A stretch of 64,000 bases of DNA from Epinephelus fuscoguttatus (Eukaryota; Chordata; Actinopteri; Perciformes; Serranidae), in the NCBI RefSeq assembly GCF_011397635.1, contig NC_064753.1, positions 31,520,322 to 31,584,321 on the forward strand. Reading direction: 5' to 3'. The position numbers and the translations under genes are program-made. Positions 45,167 through 57,880 of this stretch are shown piece after piece. A model generated the notes under the pieces. The model saw only the letters and a program-made list of their open reading frames with translations, was not told the origin of the DNA and ran no database searches. Within the stretch, counting starts at the first letter, position 1. Every line of letters starts with the position of its first letter.

Positions 45167-46402
45167 AATAAAGAAGAATCAGAATCAGAATGCCTTTATT
45201 GTCATTGCAAAAAGAATTTGCAATGGAATTGAAAGTGCTTCACCTATTTCAGTGCTTAGGTAAAAAAAGACAAAAAGAAACAACAACAGAAACATCCACA
45301 CAGACATTCAATTTAGAATAAACTAAGGAATATACGTTTAAAAGCAACGATGCCCTCAGAGAGGATTAAAATTGTCATTATTGCACCCCAAAAACGAGCA
45401 TATGCACTTAAGCTCATTTCATTTGCCCTGGTTGATGAGCCTGATGGCCCATGGGTAGAAACTGTTTTTGAGCCTGTTCGTCCAAGATTGAGACCTCCTG
45501 CCAGAGAGCAGAAGAGTAAACAGTCTGTGGCCAGGGTGTGTGCAGTCCTTTAAAATCTTGTTGTTTCTGCGGAGGCAGCGGGAGGTAGAGATGTCCTCCA
45601 GGGTGGGCAGAGTGCAGCCAACGGTTTTCTCCGCCACCTTAATCACCCTCTGCAGAGCTTTTTTTTCTGCTGCCGAACAGCCACAGTACCATAGCGCAAC
45701 GCATTGCGCCAATACACTCTCCATGGTAGAGCTGTAGAAAGCGATTCACCAGGCCTGTGGTGTTGGCTGACCAGGTGAGATCCTCTGAGATCTGTACCCC
45801 CAGGAATTTTAAGGTGGAGACCCTGACCCTATTGATGTGAAGGGGGGCCGGCTCTGCTCCATGCCTCCTAAAGTCCATAATCAGTTTTTTCGTTTTGTCT
45901 GTATTCAGGGATAGGTTGTTCACTGTGCACCAAAGGGACAGTTTCTGGACATCATTCCTGTACGCCGACTCATCTCCTCCCTGAATGAGGCCCACCACGG
46001 TGGTGTCATCAGCAAATTTAATGATGATATTTGAGGGGCTAGCAGGAGTGCAGTCATGAGTGTATATGGAATAGAGTAGGGGGCTCATCCCTGTGGGGAG
46101 CCAATGCTGAGGGAGCAGGTGGAGGAGCAGAAGGAGCCCATTTTCACCGTCTGTGTACAGTTTGTGAGAAGGTCACTTATCCAAGCGCATGTGGTAGGGG
46201 GAACATCCAGGTTCAACAGTTTATGGATTAGTGTGTCTGGGATGATGGTGTTAAATGCTGAACTGAAATCAATAAATAGCATCCTGACATAATTTCCTGG
46301 AAGTTCAAGGTGGGACAGGGCCGTGTGGAGAGCTGTAGCGATGGCGTCTTCAGTTGATCTATTTGACCTATATGCAAACTGATACGGGTCAAAGAAAAAC
46401 AC
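45167..46402 (-). pseudogene. L2/CR1-clade LINE, 5'-truncated, reverse transcriptase remnant
   Basis: On the minus strand three open pieces follow the order of a non-LTR reverse transcriptase. First, 46402-46085 has QFAYRSNRSTEDA, then RMLFIDFSSAFNTI and SIGSPQG. Second, 46088-45639 has SPLLYSIYTHDC, the catalytic FADDTTVVG, and TLKFLGVQIS. Third, 45724-45419 has LQRVIKVAEKTVGCTLP, then FTLLLSGRRS and LKNSFYPWAIRLIN. Small deletions at the SPQG junction and near 45640-45720 break the frame. The 3' end carries an (agaatc)n-like terminus at 45170-45190. The endonuclease domain is missing. It cannot encode an active enzyme. Confidence 0.85.
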
Positions 46403-47654
46403 TAACCAGCATTAACTTGTTTAAGTGTGAGCCTGAACAAGCTAACCTTTAAACAAGCTAATGCTGGCTAGCCATCAGTCCACAGAGGGTGATAGGGGCA
46501 TGTGTATGTGTGTGTGATGTGTCTCTGTCTGTCATTTTCATTGGCCAACAAATTGTGAAACTTATTGGAGATTGGGGTATCAGTGATTGGCGTGCCACCC
46601 GTCCTAGACTTTCCCGATGGTGTCCAGTTTATTTTTTGATCACTGGAATCCACGTTTTGCACTGGTTCATTTTTTTATTTATTTTTTTGGGAGGTGGTAC
46701 ATTTTGTTTTCTTTTTTTTAATAGATTTTATTTCTGATTTTTTTTAACACTTTAAGGATCCACAAACAAGAAATATAGATAGAAAAAAAAGAAAAATATG
46801 ACGAAAACAAAAAAAATGAAAAATATATAAATTATTATAAAAATAGTAGTAATAATAATGATAACAAATTACAAGAGAAACGATAATACGCTGCCATCTT
46901 GAGGAAAAACAGTACAATTATAAGCCTGTTCATACTACAGGAAGGTTAAGGCAGAGAGACAGCATCCATGGGATAAAGACCATGAGTGGTCAGGGAGGGT
47001 CAACAAAATGTTGGACTTTGACACAAGAGGCAGCAGTTTGCTGTCTGTTATCTACTGACATGACTCTTATCTTTCCCTAACCTTCACCAAATATTTGAAT
47101 CCAAATCATGTTTTTCCCCAAACTTGAACTAAGTTGTTCTTGTGCCTATACCTGAACAAATTCTAACCATATATGTAGTATATTCAGTTTAGAAAACAAC
47201 GTTGTTCTGGTTTTTGTTTTTCTGCCAAGCGAGGAAAGAAAACAGTTCCAGTGCCGTTCTGGAGGACAATTTAAAAAAAGAAAGTGATTTCATTTGGAGA
47301 ACTTGTTGATTTCAAAAGTCAGCTGCAGTGCCCACATGTGATGTTTCACACAGTCACCTTTGAGAAGTCATCGGCGTGAAAGCAGAAGTGGATGGGATAA
47401 ATGTGAATGACACAACTCAGAATCTGAGGTTTTGCCCGCAGATGTTATTTTTTTCCCCCACCAGTAGCAGCAGGACTTGACAGATATTTTCGTCTGGCAG
47501 ATGTGTCCACTCTGCCACAGATCATGAACTGCCTGCAAAACAAATGTTTTCCTCACGTCAGAAAAGTGAGGTGATGACAGCTGCCTGTCTGTCCAATACA
47601 ATATGAGAGAGAAAGATTAGAGGAGGGAAGGAAAAATCAAAGTGCTAAGTTGGT
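46403..47654. other. No gene; AT-rich tract
   Basis: Includes an imperfect hairpin at 46408-46468 (cagcattaacttgttta / taaacaagctaatgctg) and AT-rich low-complexity DNA at 46665-46870. Open frames have no domain signature. Confidence 0.4.
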
Positions 47655-48035
47655 TCTAGTTAGCAGAAGGCTAAGCTATTAGCAGCCTTTCCTCTCCATC
47701 TTTAAAACGCTTTGCCAATATTGACACATTTTGTTTTGTAATGTCAGACTCTTATTTAGACTCTCTTTTTTGATAAGTCTGTCTTCCTCTTTCGGGATGC
47801 TTTGTAGTGTAGGCATGTGTTGCTAATGCATGAATAGCGACTTTGTCTGCTTTGTCTGATTCTCTGCCATTGAATCAGGCTTTCACCATCTGAAGGGACA
47901 GGCATGCACATCTGCATATGTAGAGCAGCCAATTAGATCAACCTCTCTCTAAACTCCCGTCACAGGTTAGGTTTTCTAAAGCCTGAAAACAGAGCCAAGA
48001 GGAGGTGCAGAAGTCTAGTTCTCCCTCAGACCACT
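47655..48035. repeat. Dispersed repeat family A, copy 2
   Basis: Partner of 4155-4515: gttttctaaagcctgaaaac, agagccaagaggaggtgcag and ctttcaccatctg recur in order and orientation. Unlike copy 1, it is followed directly by family B. Confidence 0.7.
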
Positions 48036-48179
48036 TAAATTCACAATATGCTTAAAGTTCATTTAGGGACTTTTGCCAAATGAAGCCAAAATTAAACCTT
48101 CGACCCCAACTTTAAGGGGTCAGAGGCTACATACAAGTGACAAATGTAAGGGAATCCCTGAATAAATGAACATTATTGA

Positions 48180-48640
48180 TGCAGTATCACCTTGCAGAAG
48201 GGAGCGTGCATCTACTGAGCTAGCTAACATTACTGCTCACGCGAGGAGGACGCCATTAATGTTTATACCTCGCGCTATCATGACCAAAAGCCTCTCATCT
48301 GAGGAGATGAACATTTCCTCCTGTGCGATGATGTGGTTGGTGGGTGTGGTTTGGTAGAAAGAAAATAGTTCCTACATGAAACTGCTCACAGCAAGGTCTG
48401 TGGATTATTTTGAGTTACCGGGTCATGATTTCTGGAAAAAGTCCTTGCTGTTAAGCCTTTCAAATGTAGTTTTTTTGGTGCTTTGAGAACCACAAACAGC
48501 AACTCGTTCAGTTCTATTCAAGAGAAGGCAGACATCTCTACAGCCGATATCTCCAACACTCAGCAACTCACACCAAATAATGTAGACTGACAAATAGCAC
48601 TACATGTGAGAGGAGAAATATGTGTTTTTGATTTTGCAGC
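48180..48640. repeat. Dispersed repeat family B, copy 1
   Basis: Aligned by eye with 51745-52240 in the same orientation. Shared blocks are gaaactgctcacagcaaggt, ctgtggattattttgagtta and gggtcatgatttctggaaa, continuing to acatctctacagcc and atctccaacac. Non-autonomous and noncoding. The adjacent cgtgcatctac motif appears at 48209 and, in both orientations, around 51773 and 51895. Confidence 0.7.
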
Positions 48641-48663
48641 CCCTGCCCCTGCCCCTGCCCCTT
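48637..48663. repeat. Short hexanucleotide repeat (CCCCTG)n
   Basis: Four tandem CCCCTG-type units. Possible variable site; no gene overlap. Confidence 0.8.
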
Positions 48664-49395
48664 TGACGCATCTGACTGGGACAGTTAGAACACAGACTTA
48701 CCTTTTGTCACAGACCAGCACCCTGTACACATAATCAGTCCTGGGCTGATGCATATAGGAGTGTGTGTTGGTTTACTGTCAGCGATATCATATTGGCAAC
48801 AGAAAGAGATTATCTCTTCAACTGATCAGTGAAGATTTTTGGCATCCTTTAGGTGAAACAAAAATGGAGCTGTTGAAGAGAGTTCTTTTTAGCAGGTCTG
48901 TAGCAGGGTGCAGGAGGTTCTCCTCTATGGCCTCTAAAATATTAATATCCCTGTCAAGGGCCATTACTCTCTACCAGTCTCAGGCTGTACTCTCCCTGGC
49001 TCCGTCACTCCTGCAGAGCACTGACTAAAGTCAAAACATGAACAGTCTCTTACTGCAGTTTAAACCAGGATATTATGGATGATGAATGATGTGTTAGCAT
49101 GTTGTATGTGTTTGTTCTAAAACCCTCAGCTGATGTTGCTTTTCTCGCTTACTAAGTGAGAGAAAAGATAAAATATAATTAAGTCACAAAATTTCAATAT
49201 GAATGAATATATATCACCAATCTGTTTTAAAAAAATGTAAAGCGCAAATGTATATCTTAATGTCTGTAGTAGTAGAAAAATCAGGACATGCGTACTACTC
49301 ACCTTTATACTTAGCTGCAATGCTTAATTAGTCAAAAAAGTCTTAATTTTTGTTTAAAATTATCTTGAAATTGTCTTAAAAAGCACTAAATTTAA
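48664..49395. other. No gene recognised
   Basis: Unassigned AT-rich DNA before the TTAA-type element. Confidence 0.4.
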
Positions 49396-50749
49396 AGGTC
49401 CATTGTGCATGATTTCGGGGAAAATATTAGTAGTGATATAATAAGTGCTCAAAACAGACAAACCAAACACTGGCTCTAGATAGGGACATTCACGTTTCTG
49501 TTGTTTTTTGCCTCAGCCACCAGAAGCTCCTCCTGGACAAGGATAAAAACACAGATTTGTTAACGTGAAACTTCCTTATTTGGTGTTTTTACTGGTTTAA
49601 ATCATTGGGTCTGTTTGTTTTGTGGATAATTTGGCTCTTGGTAAAAACCTCCTTCATCTTAAGTTACCAGAGGCAAAAAAGTGACCTGCTAACCTAGCAC
49701 ATTAGCAGGTGCTAGGTTAGCATTTCTTCTCTGACATACCAAGCAGCATCAGAGAAACACTGAATTAAAAAAAATAAAGCAACTTTGCCTCACTCTTAAG
49801 TCATCGAAATCCAGCGCTTGGGCAATGACACTGACGAAAAAGCTGTCCTTTGACGTCAGTTATAGTTTAAAGGTGCTCAGCACGCCTGTAAAGTATACCC
49901 CCACACCTTCACTCAGGTTAGCTGCGAGAGGGCCTCATGTGTTTCTGTTACGGGACAGGTGCTCGGTAAAGTCAAGGGGAAACACAGTGGGACAAGAACA
50001 AAAGTTAAGGCAGCGAAAGTCAGAGTAGGGATGGTGGGAGTGGTGGTGGATGGGTCCAATAAACAAAGACTTTCACCAGATAGAGCAGTGTTTGCACCTG
50101 TGAGATTATAAAGCCAAACCCTTGTTTTTTCCTAAACTCAACCATGTTCATTAGTTGTTGGAGGAAAAAAAAACATTAATTTGTGTTGTTTTACTGGTGC
50201 ATTTATTTTGAAAGAGACTGTATGTAAACATTAAATTTCCCATGAAAACAGAAGTGTGTTTTGAAAAAAGACAATGCATGGAACAGGCAGAACTTGACAC
50301 GACGTCCCAGAACGTCAGCAACCAACGCACCCAGGGTACCTTGCACATTGTATCTGGACGTGGAAGGTCCATGACCAAACGTTGATATGTGACAAGGTTG
50401 GAGTGAGAATATGTAAATCACCGGGTCCGTTTATTTTGGAGAGGCGGAGACCTCTGTGCATAATTCAACTCACAGTAAAAACCTACCTGAAATAAAGTGA
50501 CCAAATATTAAGTAACATATAACAGGCACTGGCCTGTCTGCGACGTGCCAAACAGTGTGGAAGAAACACTGATTTGTAACATGTTTTTACAGGTATTAAT
50601 CACCTGGACTGTTTGTTTTGGTGAGGAGAAGACCTACTAAATGATGAACACTGAAGGAATTCTAACTGAAAGAAGTTTCAGCTGGTTGAAATCTGCAGTC
50701 CTCACCCTGAGGCACCACTAAATCTCCCTAAATCTTATGTACTGCTCCT
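49396..50749. mobile_element. TTAA-flanked TIR element, copy 3, with nested repeat
   Basis: TTAA at 49392-49395 and 50750-50753 flanks AGGTCCATTGTGCATGATT and a degenerate inverse (aatcttatgtactgctcct). The ends are related to those at 26855 and 27787. The interior repeats a block (gtctgtttgttttgtgga, gtccgtttattttggaga, gactgtttgttttggtga) at 49610, 50425 and 50605, and includes an inserted repeat at about 49790-50400 related to 41740-41970. A 13-bp stem hairpin is at 49688-49721. No transposase. Confidence 0.6.
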
Positions 50750-50753
50750 TTAA

Positions 50754-51744
50754 ATGTCTGATACATGTAGATACCCTGGTATGCAAAAGGGTTACAGACA
50801 GAAAAACAAACGAGCCAAACAGCTGGTGAAATTCTGTAACAGGTAGTGGCACAGATGGTGTATTATCAACCCATAAGTGTGGTGCTCTCGGTTCATTCAT
50901 CCCAACACGTACAAGTATTGTTGATTGTTTCTCATATTAAACAGAAGCTCAGCATCAAAGCACATGCACTGCTGATATGAGCCATCTGTATGTTCAATCA
51001 TCAAACACAAGAATGGAGCTTTGAGGTGGAACTGATACAAATTAATGGTATTTTCTAAGCCAGTCTGCAGTTACAACATAATGTGTACTCAGCTGCCCGG
51101 TTATGTACTCTGTCCTCATGTGTAACTGGGAAACTGGAGCTTTCTGAGCTTCATCACCCACCTTCATATTTACTGTACTAACCACACACATACATCAAGC
51201 TTTTCAGAAGGCAATAATGCCTCAGATATGATAAACTGTATCGCCCGATGAATCACTTTCCACTGCTTGCAAAAACAGGATCTACTCTGTCTTCTATTAG
51301 TCATAGATAAGCTTTTTTCATGTCTGCCCGCTTGGTCATGAATGATACTTCCCCTCAAATATTGATCTGACATCATGAGGAAACACACGGATGAATCAGG
51401 CGTCAAAACAGTCATAAGCTCAAAATATTAGAAGACTCTGTCTGAGTCATTGTAGTGCTGATCCCTCTCTCCTGGTGTTTGTTCACAATTATCCGTCTTT
51501 TTTTATCAGGATCCTTAAAGAAAGCTTACATGTTCTTTTCATCCATCATTCTCACAGTGTGATCTTCAGGCTCGGCTGTGTCACATCAGATGTTTACTGA
51601 ACAAATATTCTCGCAAAAGTACATAATTTCTCTTACCTGTAGTGCTATTCTTTACAGAAATCATGATCTGCTTATGCAAGGTCATCGTCAGACCTTGTTG
51701 TGAGCAGTTGTGTAGAAACTATTTTCCTTCTATTGAACTACACC
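50754..51744. other. No gene recognised
   Basis: Unassigned DNA; open frames without domain signature. Confidence 0.4.
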
Positions 51745-52240
51745 CACCAACAGTATCGAGTGTGATAGGAAGCGTGCATCTACTCGTGAAGGAAGGAGAG
51801 GCTTATGAATGCTTGTGGCAGTAAATATTAATGGTGTCCTCCTCAGCTGAGCTGCAACGTTAGCAAGCTCAGAGGTGCGAGGTGAGCTAACAGTAGATGC
51901 ACGCTTCCTTTTGTGCCGTGATGTAGTTGGCAGATGTCAGTCATTAGATAGAAAATAGCTCCTACGTGAAACTGCTCACAACAAGGTCTGTGGATTATCT
52001 TGAGTAACCGGGTTATGATTTCTGGAAAGAGACATTGCTGTTGAGTTTTTCAGATGTGTTTTTGGCGCTTTGAGCACCACATGCCGAGTGCCATCTAGTT
52101 CCATTATATCTGAGAGAAGGGAGACATCTCTACAGCCGCTATCTCCAACACCTAGCAACTCACACCAAAACAAAATCTAGATTGATGAATTGCACTGCAG
52201 GTAAGAGGGAGAATATGTATTTTTGATTTGAGGTTGAACT
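51745..52240. repeat. Dispersed repeat family B, copy 2
   Basis: Partner of 48180-48640, including gaaactgctcacaacaaggt and gttatgatttctggaaag. The left part carries an inverted pair of the cgtgcatctact motif (51773 and 51893), suggesting that it is a TIR-bearing element. Confidence 0.65.
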
Positions 52241-52297
52241 GTCCCTTGAAACATGTGAATTAGCCCAACAGACTAAATGGACATTTTGTTACCACTT

Positions 52298-54981
52298 AGG
52301 GTGCTTTCACACCTGCCCTGTCTGGTTTGGTTCAATCAAACTCAAGTTCATTTGCCCCCTCAGTGCGGTTTGTTTGAGCAGGTGTGAACACAGCAATCGC
52401 GCTAAAATCAACCTGCGTAGTTGTCCCTCCGTTGTGACATTAGAAAGTGTCACATTTATCTTGCAAGTGCACTCTTCTTCAACATTTTACTTCCTGGATT
52501 TTGCCTGCATGAAAATTCTGAACAATCAAGAGCAGCTTTCTCATACAGGCATTTGACCTAGTCCGTTTGTAAATGCTGCTACATGCAGCACTTCCCAGTG
52601 GCTGCACTGTGCAGCTTGCTGTGTAGACTACTGTTTTAGAGCAGTGAAGAAGAACTGGTTTCCACTGAAAGAACCTGTGTTATCCGGTGTTATCTAGCAA
52701 AAGTAAATTAATAGATTACGTGGTATCAGCTTGGTTCATAGACTTGCGTACTTGCCGATACGCGATCCAGCATTTTAGGCAGTAGCAGAGGCATTTCTGA
52801 CAGTGGTATCAGTATGGTAACAACTCTACCCAGAGCAGCAGTTTCTAAGAGCAAAACCACACCTTTTTAAATTGATTAACAAATATCCCATATCAAAAAC
52901 ACAAAGTCATGGCATAATGTGTCATCTCAGACAGAATTATGAGTTCATTAGTCTCAGTTTTCATCTTCAGCCTGGCAGTGCATCCACTTTAACTGATTTA
53001 TTTTGGGGACAGGAATTTGATTTTCCCTACTCAATCACTCAAGACCAACCTATCTGCCTAAATCTAACATCATTTTAGGTCAACCCGGATGCACTGACTG
53101 GTTAATCTAGTCCCTGGCGATGCTCTTTGGTCATTTTTTATTGTATCTGAGAACGTCACGTCACGATGCCAGACCCATCAGTCAGGTCGAACTCCGTGGA
53201 GTGGGTGGATTCACAGGTCTGGATGCATCCAACATAGTTTAGAGAGTTAACTTTATTTTGCTCTTACTTCACCATCTCCGTGTGAATGTAGCTCTTCCAA
53301 CACCTCCACCACCTACAAAATTGATCTGCTGTACTGGGACATCGTGACATTTCCTGTATTGTACCACAGAGGCACAGGCTGTTGTGGCTGTAATTGAAAA
53401 GAGAAGTAAAGAGCAAGTACAAATATTTCAAATGTTCCTGTGGAACAACAAAAGCATCTGTAACAAAGGAAAAGTTTCGTCACTTTAGGTGTCAGTGACG
53501 TGTGAACATTGTCGTGCAAATGATTGAAGCTCAAGGTCTTCCTTTTCCTTTCACACTGGTTGCCTACTTTGCATCCTCTGTAGCTATTAAGTGCCTAATG
53601 TGGGGGAAGGGAACAATGGGGAGGATGATGGAGCTGACAGGGATTAAATGCCACGGAAAAGCCACGACTGTCACACCTTCTCCTGTCCAAGGCACGACCG
53701 CCTGCCATGACTCCATGCAGACCTCCTGGTCTCACTACCCGTCTCTTATCAGTGAGGAGCCACAGTTCAGCATGAAACAAACATTGGTCAAGTATTCATA
53801 CCAGAAACTTTATAACCAACAAATGATGGAAAATATGTGCCAAAATTTGATCAAATAAAAAGCATCTATAATTCATATATGGTTTAAGAAGTGGCATAAT
53901 CAGTGTGTAGCTGCCTTACACATGAAGGGATAGCTGCTGTTCCTTTGTTGAGAGGTTCTGCTCAGTGCTTTTTTTGTTCCCTGAGCAAAGCTCTTTGAAG
54001 AAGACAGTAAATAATTTCTGTGCTGTCCTGGCCATTCTGGTTTCATTATAGGATATGTACAGTGCGCACAACCCTCTCCAACAGCATCTTCTCATGTTCC
54101 CATACCACAGGAAAATAGAAAAGGTCAGCACGCTTTCCGCAGCAGCTCTGTCAATATACACTCCTCCTCCTCCCCCCAAGAACAATGAGGACAACAATGA
54201 CAAAAAGTACTGAGGCAGCTTTACAGAGCTTCACTTTAAACCAAAGATGTTATCAGTTTCAGACAGGTGGACTCCCTCTACTGTGCAGCAGCTTCAATCT
54301 GAAAAAAACTCAAACAGAAAAAAACTTTCAAACATAGATCTACAGCCCGTACTCATTCCCAGGTCATCAAAAACCGACATTTTAGATACGCCTCCACAAA
54401 ACACTTTCAGTATCTTTCCTTTAGAACTGGTACGTAACCTGTATGGACATATACCTAAACCCTGAATATGTTAAGCATTCCACCACAGACAGTTCTTGTA
54501 AATGTAGGCAGGGTTGTTACTCATTCTCCATCCAGCTGTCTCTGTATTTCCTCCTCACAGATGATTTTGATGGGTTTGCATGCCAACATTTTCACAACAA
54601 AAAAAGAACCCTGGTCCGCTTCCACGTATAGTTTGGTTCGTTTGGAGTGGTGTGAATGCTCATTCGAACTCTGGAGAGCGCGTCGCATTTTTGTGGTGAC
54701 CAACCTGGCTGAAGGGGATGGATTTCCATTTTCAGTCCTGGCCAATCGATGAGCCGGGTTTTCTTCTTCCTCATGCTTTTTTTCTTCCTGGTCAGTGGTC
54801 GTTTGAGACAATACCACCCCCAAACGAGCAGCTGTTGTAACTGCGTGACAGGCAGTTTGGTCCGCTTTAAGAAGTGCAGTGTGAAAGTGAACTGAACCAA
54901 ATGAAAGTGTGAAATTTTTCGGCATTCCCCGCCCAATCGCACCGAGTCCCCCGGACTATCCTGGTGTGAATGCGTCCTTAG
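52298..54981. mobile_element. Remnants of hAT-like elements (gggtgctttcacacctgcc ends)
   Basis: The left end gggtgctttcacacctgccc leads into gtttgagcaggtgtgaacac. The right end, cctggtgtgaatgcgtcctt, is an imperfect inverse, and 54610-54900 again holds the tttggttcgtttggagtgg and ttggtccgctttaag blocks. Between about 52700 and 54590 the DNA is unassigned, so this may be two partial copies or one copy with inserts. No transposase. The interior frame at 53502-53858 is not recognisable. Confidence 0.4.
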
Positions 54982-57140
54982 GGAGATTTAGTGAATTGTG
55001 GGTTTCAAGCTCCACCTTCTAGTATCGGCTCAGTGTGCAAAAAACCTCAACAGAGGGGTGATAGAAAAACATGACGGATTAAAACACTTCTGCTGGTAAC
55101 ATCCACAACTTTTGACAATGGAAACTCAAAAAATAACTTCTAATGTCTAACAAACTGAACTAGGTTGAACCAGACTGCTTGGCAGAAACAAGGCTGTTGT
55201 TACATCCCTTGATGTCTTAGGCAGAGGCGGTCCTGGCTAGTTTTACGCCCTCGGCAAACCATCCCTCGGGATACATACTTAATGTATTGAATGAATGAAT
55301 GAATGACTGTGTATGTATTGTGTGTATAGACTATAACATTTTTGACCACATGGTCAACACATGGGCGATACGTATCAGGTGATTTACAGGGATGGTGGAG
55401 GGGGGAAGTCATTTTGATCATAGGTGTAATAACTTATGGTATTTACCGTTGACGTAAACACAGCAGAACATAAGCAGCTAAAATAATCTTGATTACTTCT
55501 CATGCATGTTTTCATCAAATCATCAAGGTAATCAACTCTGTCTGTATCATCATTCAATCAAGATATTTCATTGTTTTGGACATTCATTTATTGACTGGAT
55601 GCTCATTGAGAATATTCTTTTCACATGTGCAGGTGACTGAAACATTTGAATGTTACCGACAGTTAAAACAGTTTGGTTGCCTAAACTTAACCACAACAAA
55701 CTTTAACCAGTTGTTAGAACGAGTTTCACCCAGGAGACAGCTGTGCGTCACATACAAATGTTAAAGTGTATGTCTCATAGAGACGCAAAAGAGCACCTTC
55801 GGCATCAGTATGACGTGAGGGGCTTGAGAAAGCATCAGTATATGACGACCTGGGATGAGAAAGCATTGCCATGTGTGTCAGACAGGGCCTTTTACATTGC
55901 TGTCCAAAACACTTAATGTCTCTAATTGGGCATTCTGATTATTCATTACATTTCCACGAAGTTTGGGTACGTGGAAAACACAGATTTAAAGATTAAAATG
56001 GTCGAAATAGGTACAGCAGGGGCTGAGATATCCTGATTTTGAGTATATTCCTATAAAGAATCTGTAGTCTCTAAACCCAAATTACCCAAATGATGTCACT
56101 TGAGTAAATTTCTCAGACTTAAACAGAGCTCCCTCCGACACCACAAAGCTTGTCTTCACAGGCTGAGTAGTATTGCCCCTGATGTGTAAACTGACCTTTA
56201 TGTCTAAAGCTGGAGCACCTTTAAGACCTATTTGAATCTATACAGAGGTTGATGCATCCAGACAAGTCTAGTAACCCTGGAAAATGTATCACAGTGGGTC
56301 TTGCATAAATGCCTTTACCCTGCCAGAGAGATGTGTGCTGGATAAACAAGGCCACCTGGTGGCAAGATGAGTCATATCATGTCATCTCTGTATCATCATG
56401 TCATTAACTATCAATGACCTTATGTTAGAGTTAAACAGAAAACCAGAGAGAGCAGTGAATATTACATGATGCTTGAGCTGAAGAGCAGAAGTAGAGATAG
56501 TCCAGTGTGGGTTTGTAGACGAGCTATGATTTCATAACATTGTCTTTTGAAAGTCTGTGGAAAAGATTTCTGTGACTCCTTTGTGTTTGGAGCCAATACG
56601 AACACTCAACTCCTTCCGTTAGCATGCATATGGACTTGTTGTAGTTGTTGACCGTGTTGTACTGTTGATGTGTTTTTTTTGTTATGTGTTTTTTTGTGTG
56701 TCACGTTGTGGGGGTTTTGGCCACAGGGCTATTGTTTTCCGCAATATGCTCTGTGGATGTCTTTATTCATGTATGTCTGTATGCACTTGTTGATGTTGTG
56801 ACTATGAAGCAGTGTCCTGTATATATGCCGAAATCAAGTACCACTGACTCTGGTTGCCTGGCAATTGAAGTTCAATTCTATTCTACTCTGTTCTATCACA
56901 CCAGTAATTTAGGAGGATGTCTTTTAAATTCAAGTGTTAGATATTTAAAATGACAGGGTTCAAACTGCTAAAATGAAAATAATGACATGCAACAGGAGTC
57001 CTTCCTGACTCCCATAACCAATACTGCACCTGTAAGGGTACTTTATATTATATATTTATTTATATTATATATATATATTTATAATTCTTTTTGGTTCATG
57101 ATATCTTTACTGAGTTCTTTCAGCTTAAGGCAAGTTGGAT
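54982..57140. other. No gene recognised
   Basis: Unassigned DNA with a short (GAAT)n at 55285-55302 and a piece near 55665-55755 similar to other dispersed repeats. Pyrimidine or T-rich frames at 56.6-57.0 kb have no domain. Confidence 0.4.
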
Positions 57141-57457
57141 TTAAAGGGGAACTAATGTTTTTTTCAACCTGGGCCCTATTTCCCAGTCTACTTTTGTCTA
57201 AATGAGTGATAGGATGTTCAGTATTTGACATTTCTCCAGTACGAAGCTGCCTGCAGCCCGTGAGCACCCTATATTAAATAATAGGGCACTCAGACAGCGT
57301 CAAACAACGTCAAACTACGTCCAGTATAGTACGTCCAAATGCATTTTTTCACACAGATAGGCTCGGATTGTTAGTATAATTATCCGACAACATAACAGAA
57401 AGGAGAAATGAACGTCTGTGTTTATCTTTGGCTGGATTCAGACATGTTCCACTGCCT

Positions 57458-57606
57458 GTTGCTGCTCCCTCTCTCTCCTCATCCGCTCTTCAGTTTCAAT
57501 GAGTTCTGCGTCCGTGTACTCCGTGTTCAAATAAATACGGGCGGTCATCAAATTCAAATGGCTCATCCAGATCCAGTTGGTTAAAATCAGGTAAAAATTT
57601 GGACAT
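57458..57606 (-). pseudogene. FLPDF protein start, left arm copy
   Basis: The frame starts MSKFLPDFN, continues to DRPYLFE, then shifts: the expected EYTDAELIETEERMRRERE continues in the neighbouring frame. It is homologous to the N-terminus at 20954. The zinc module does not follow, and the frame reaches a stop near the arm's Gln-rich end. Non-functional. Confidence 0.6.
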
Positions 57607-57746
57607 GTTTGTTGTGGCAAGTCAAAACACTCAGAGAGTAAAAGTCTGGCTCTGAAATCTCACGTCTCACGGTATTTGAGTTATTGCAGGAAGTTACCGC
57701 TGGAGTGACGTTACAAACGTGAGGAGTTAATCTGTTTGGAGTAGTC

Positions 57747-57880
57747 ATGGCTGAATTTTTACCCGATTTTGACCAACTGGATCTGGATGAGCCATTTGAA
57801 TTTGATGACCGCCCGTATTTATTTGAACACGGAGTACACGGACGTACACGCAAGGGGCAGAACATATCCGAATCCAGCTA
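57747..57880 (+). pseudogene. FLPDF protein start, right arm copy
   Basis: MAEFLPDFDQ leads to DRPYLFEHGVHGR and ends at a stop near 57880. The same frameshift as in the left arm is present, but the arm has lost the EEL-rich segment by an internal deletion. It cannot encode the full protein. Confidence 0.6.

Noticed and set aside
45167..46402. Host reverse-transcriptase gene
   Set aside because: Frame breaks, 5' truncation and a LINE-type 3' terminus mark it as a dead retrotransposon.
53502..53858. 118-codon plus-strand frame
   Set aside because: No recognisable domain, lies in repeat-derived DNA, and no splice or promoter evidence.
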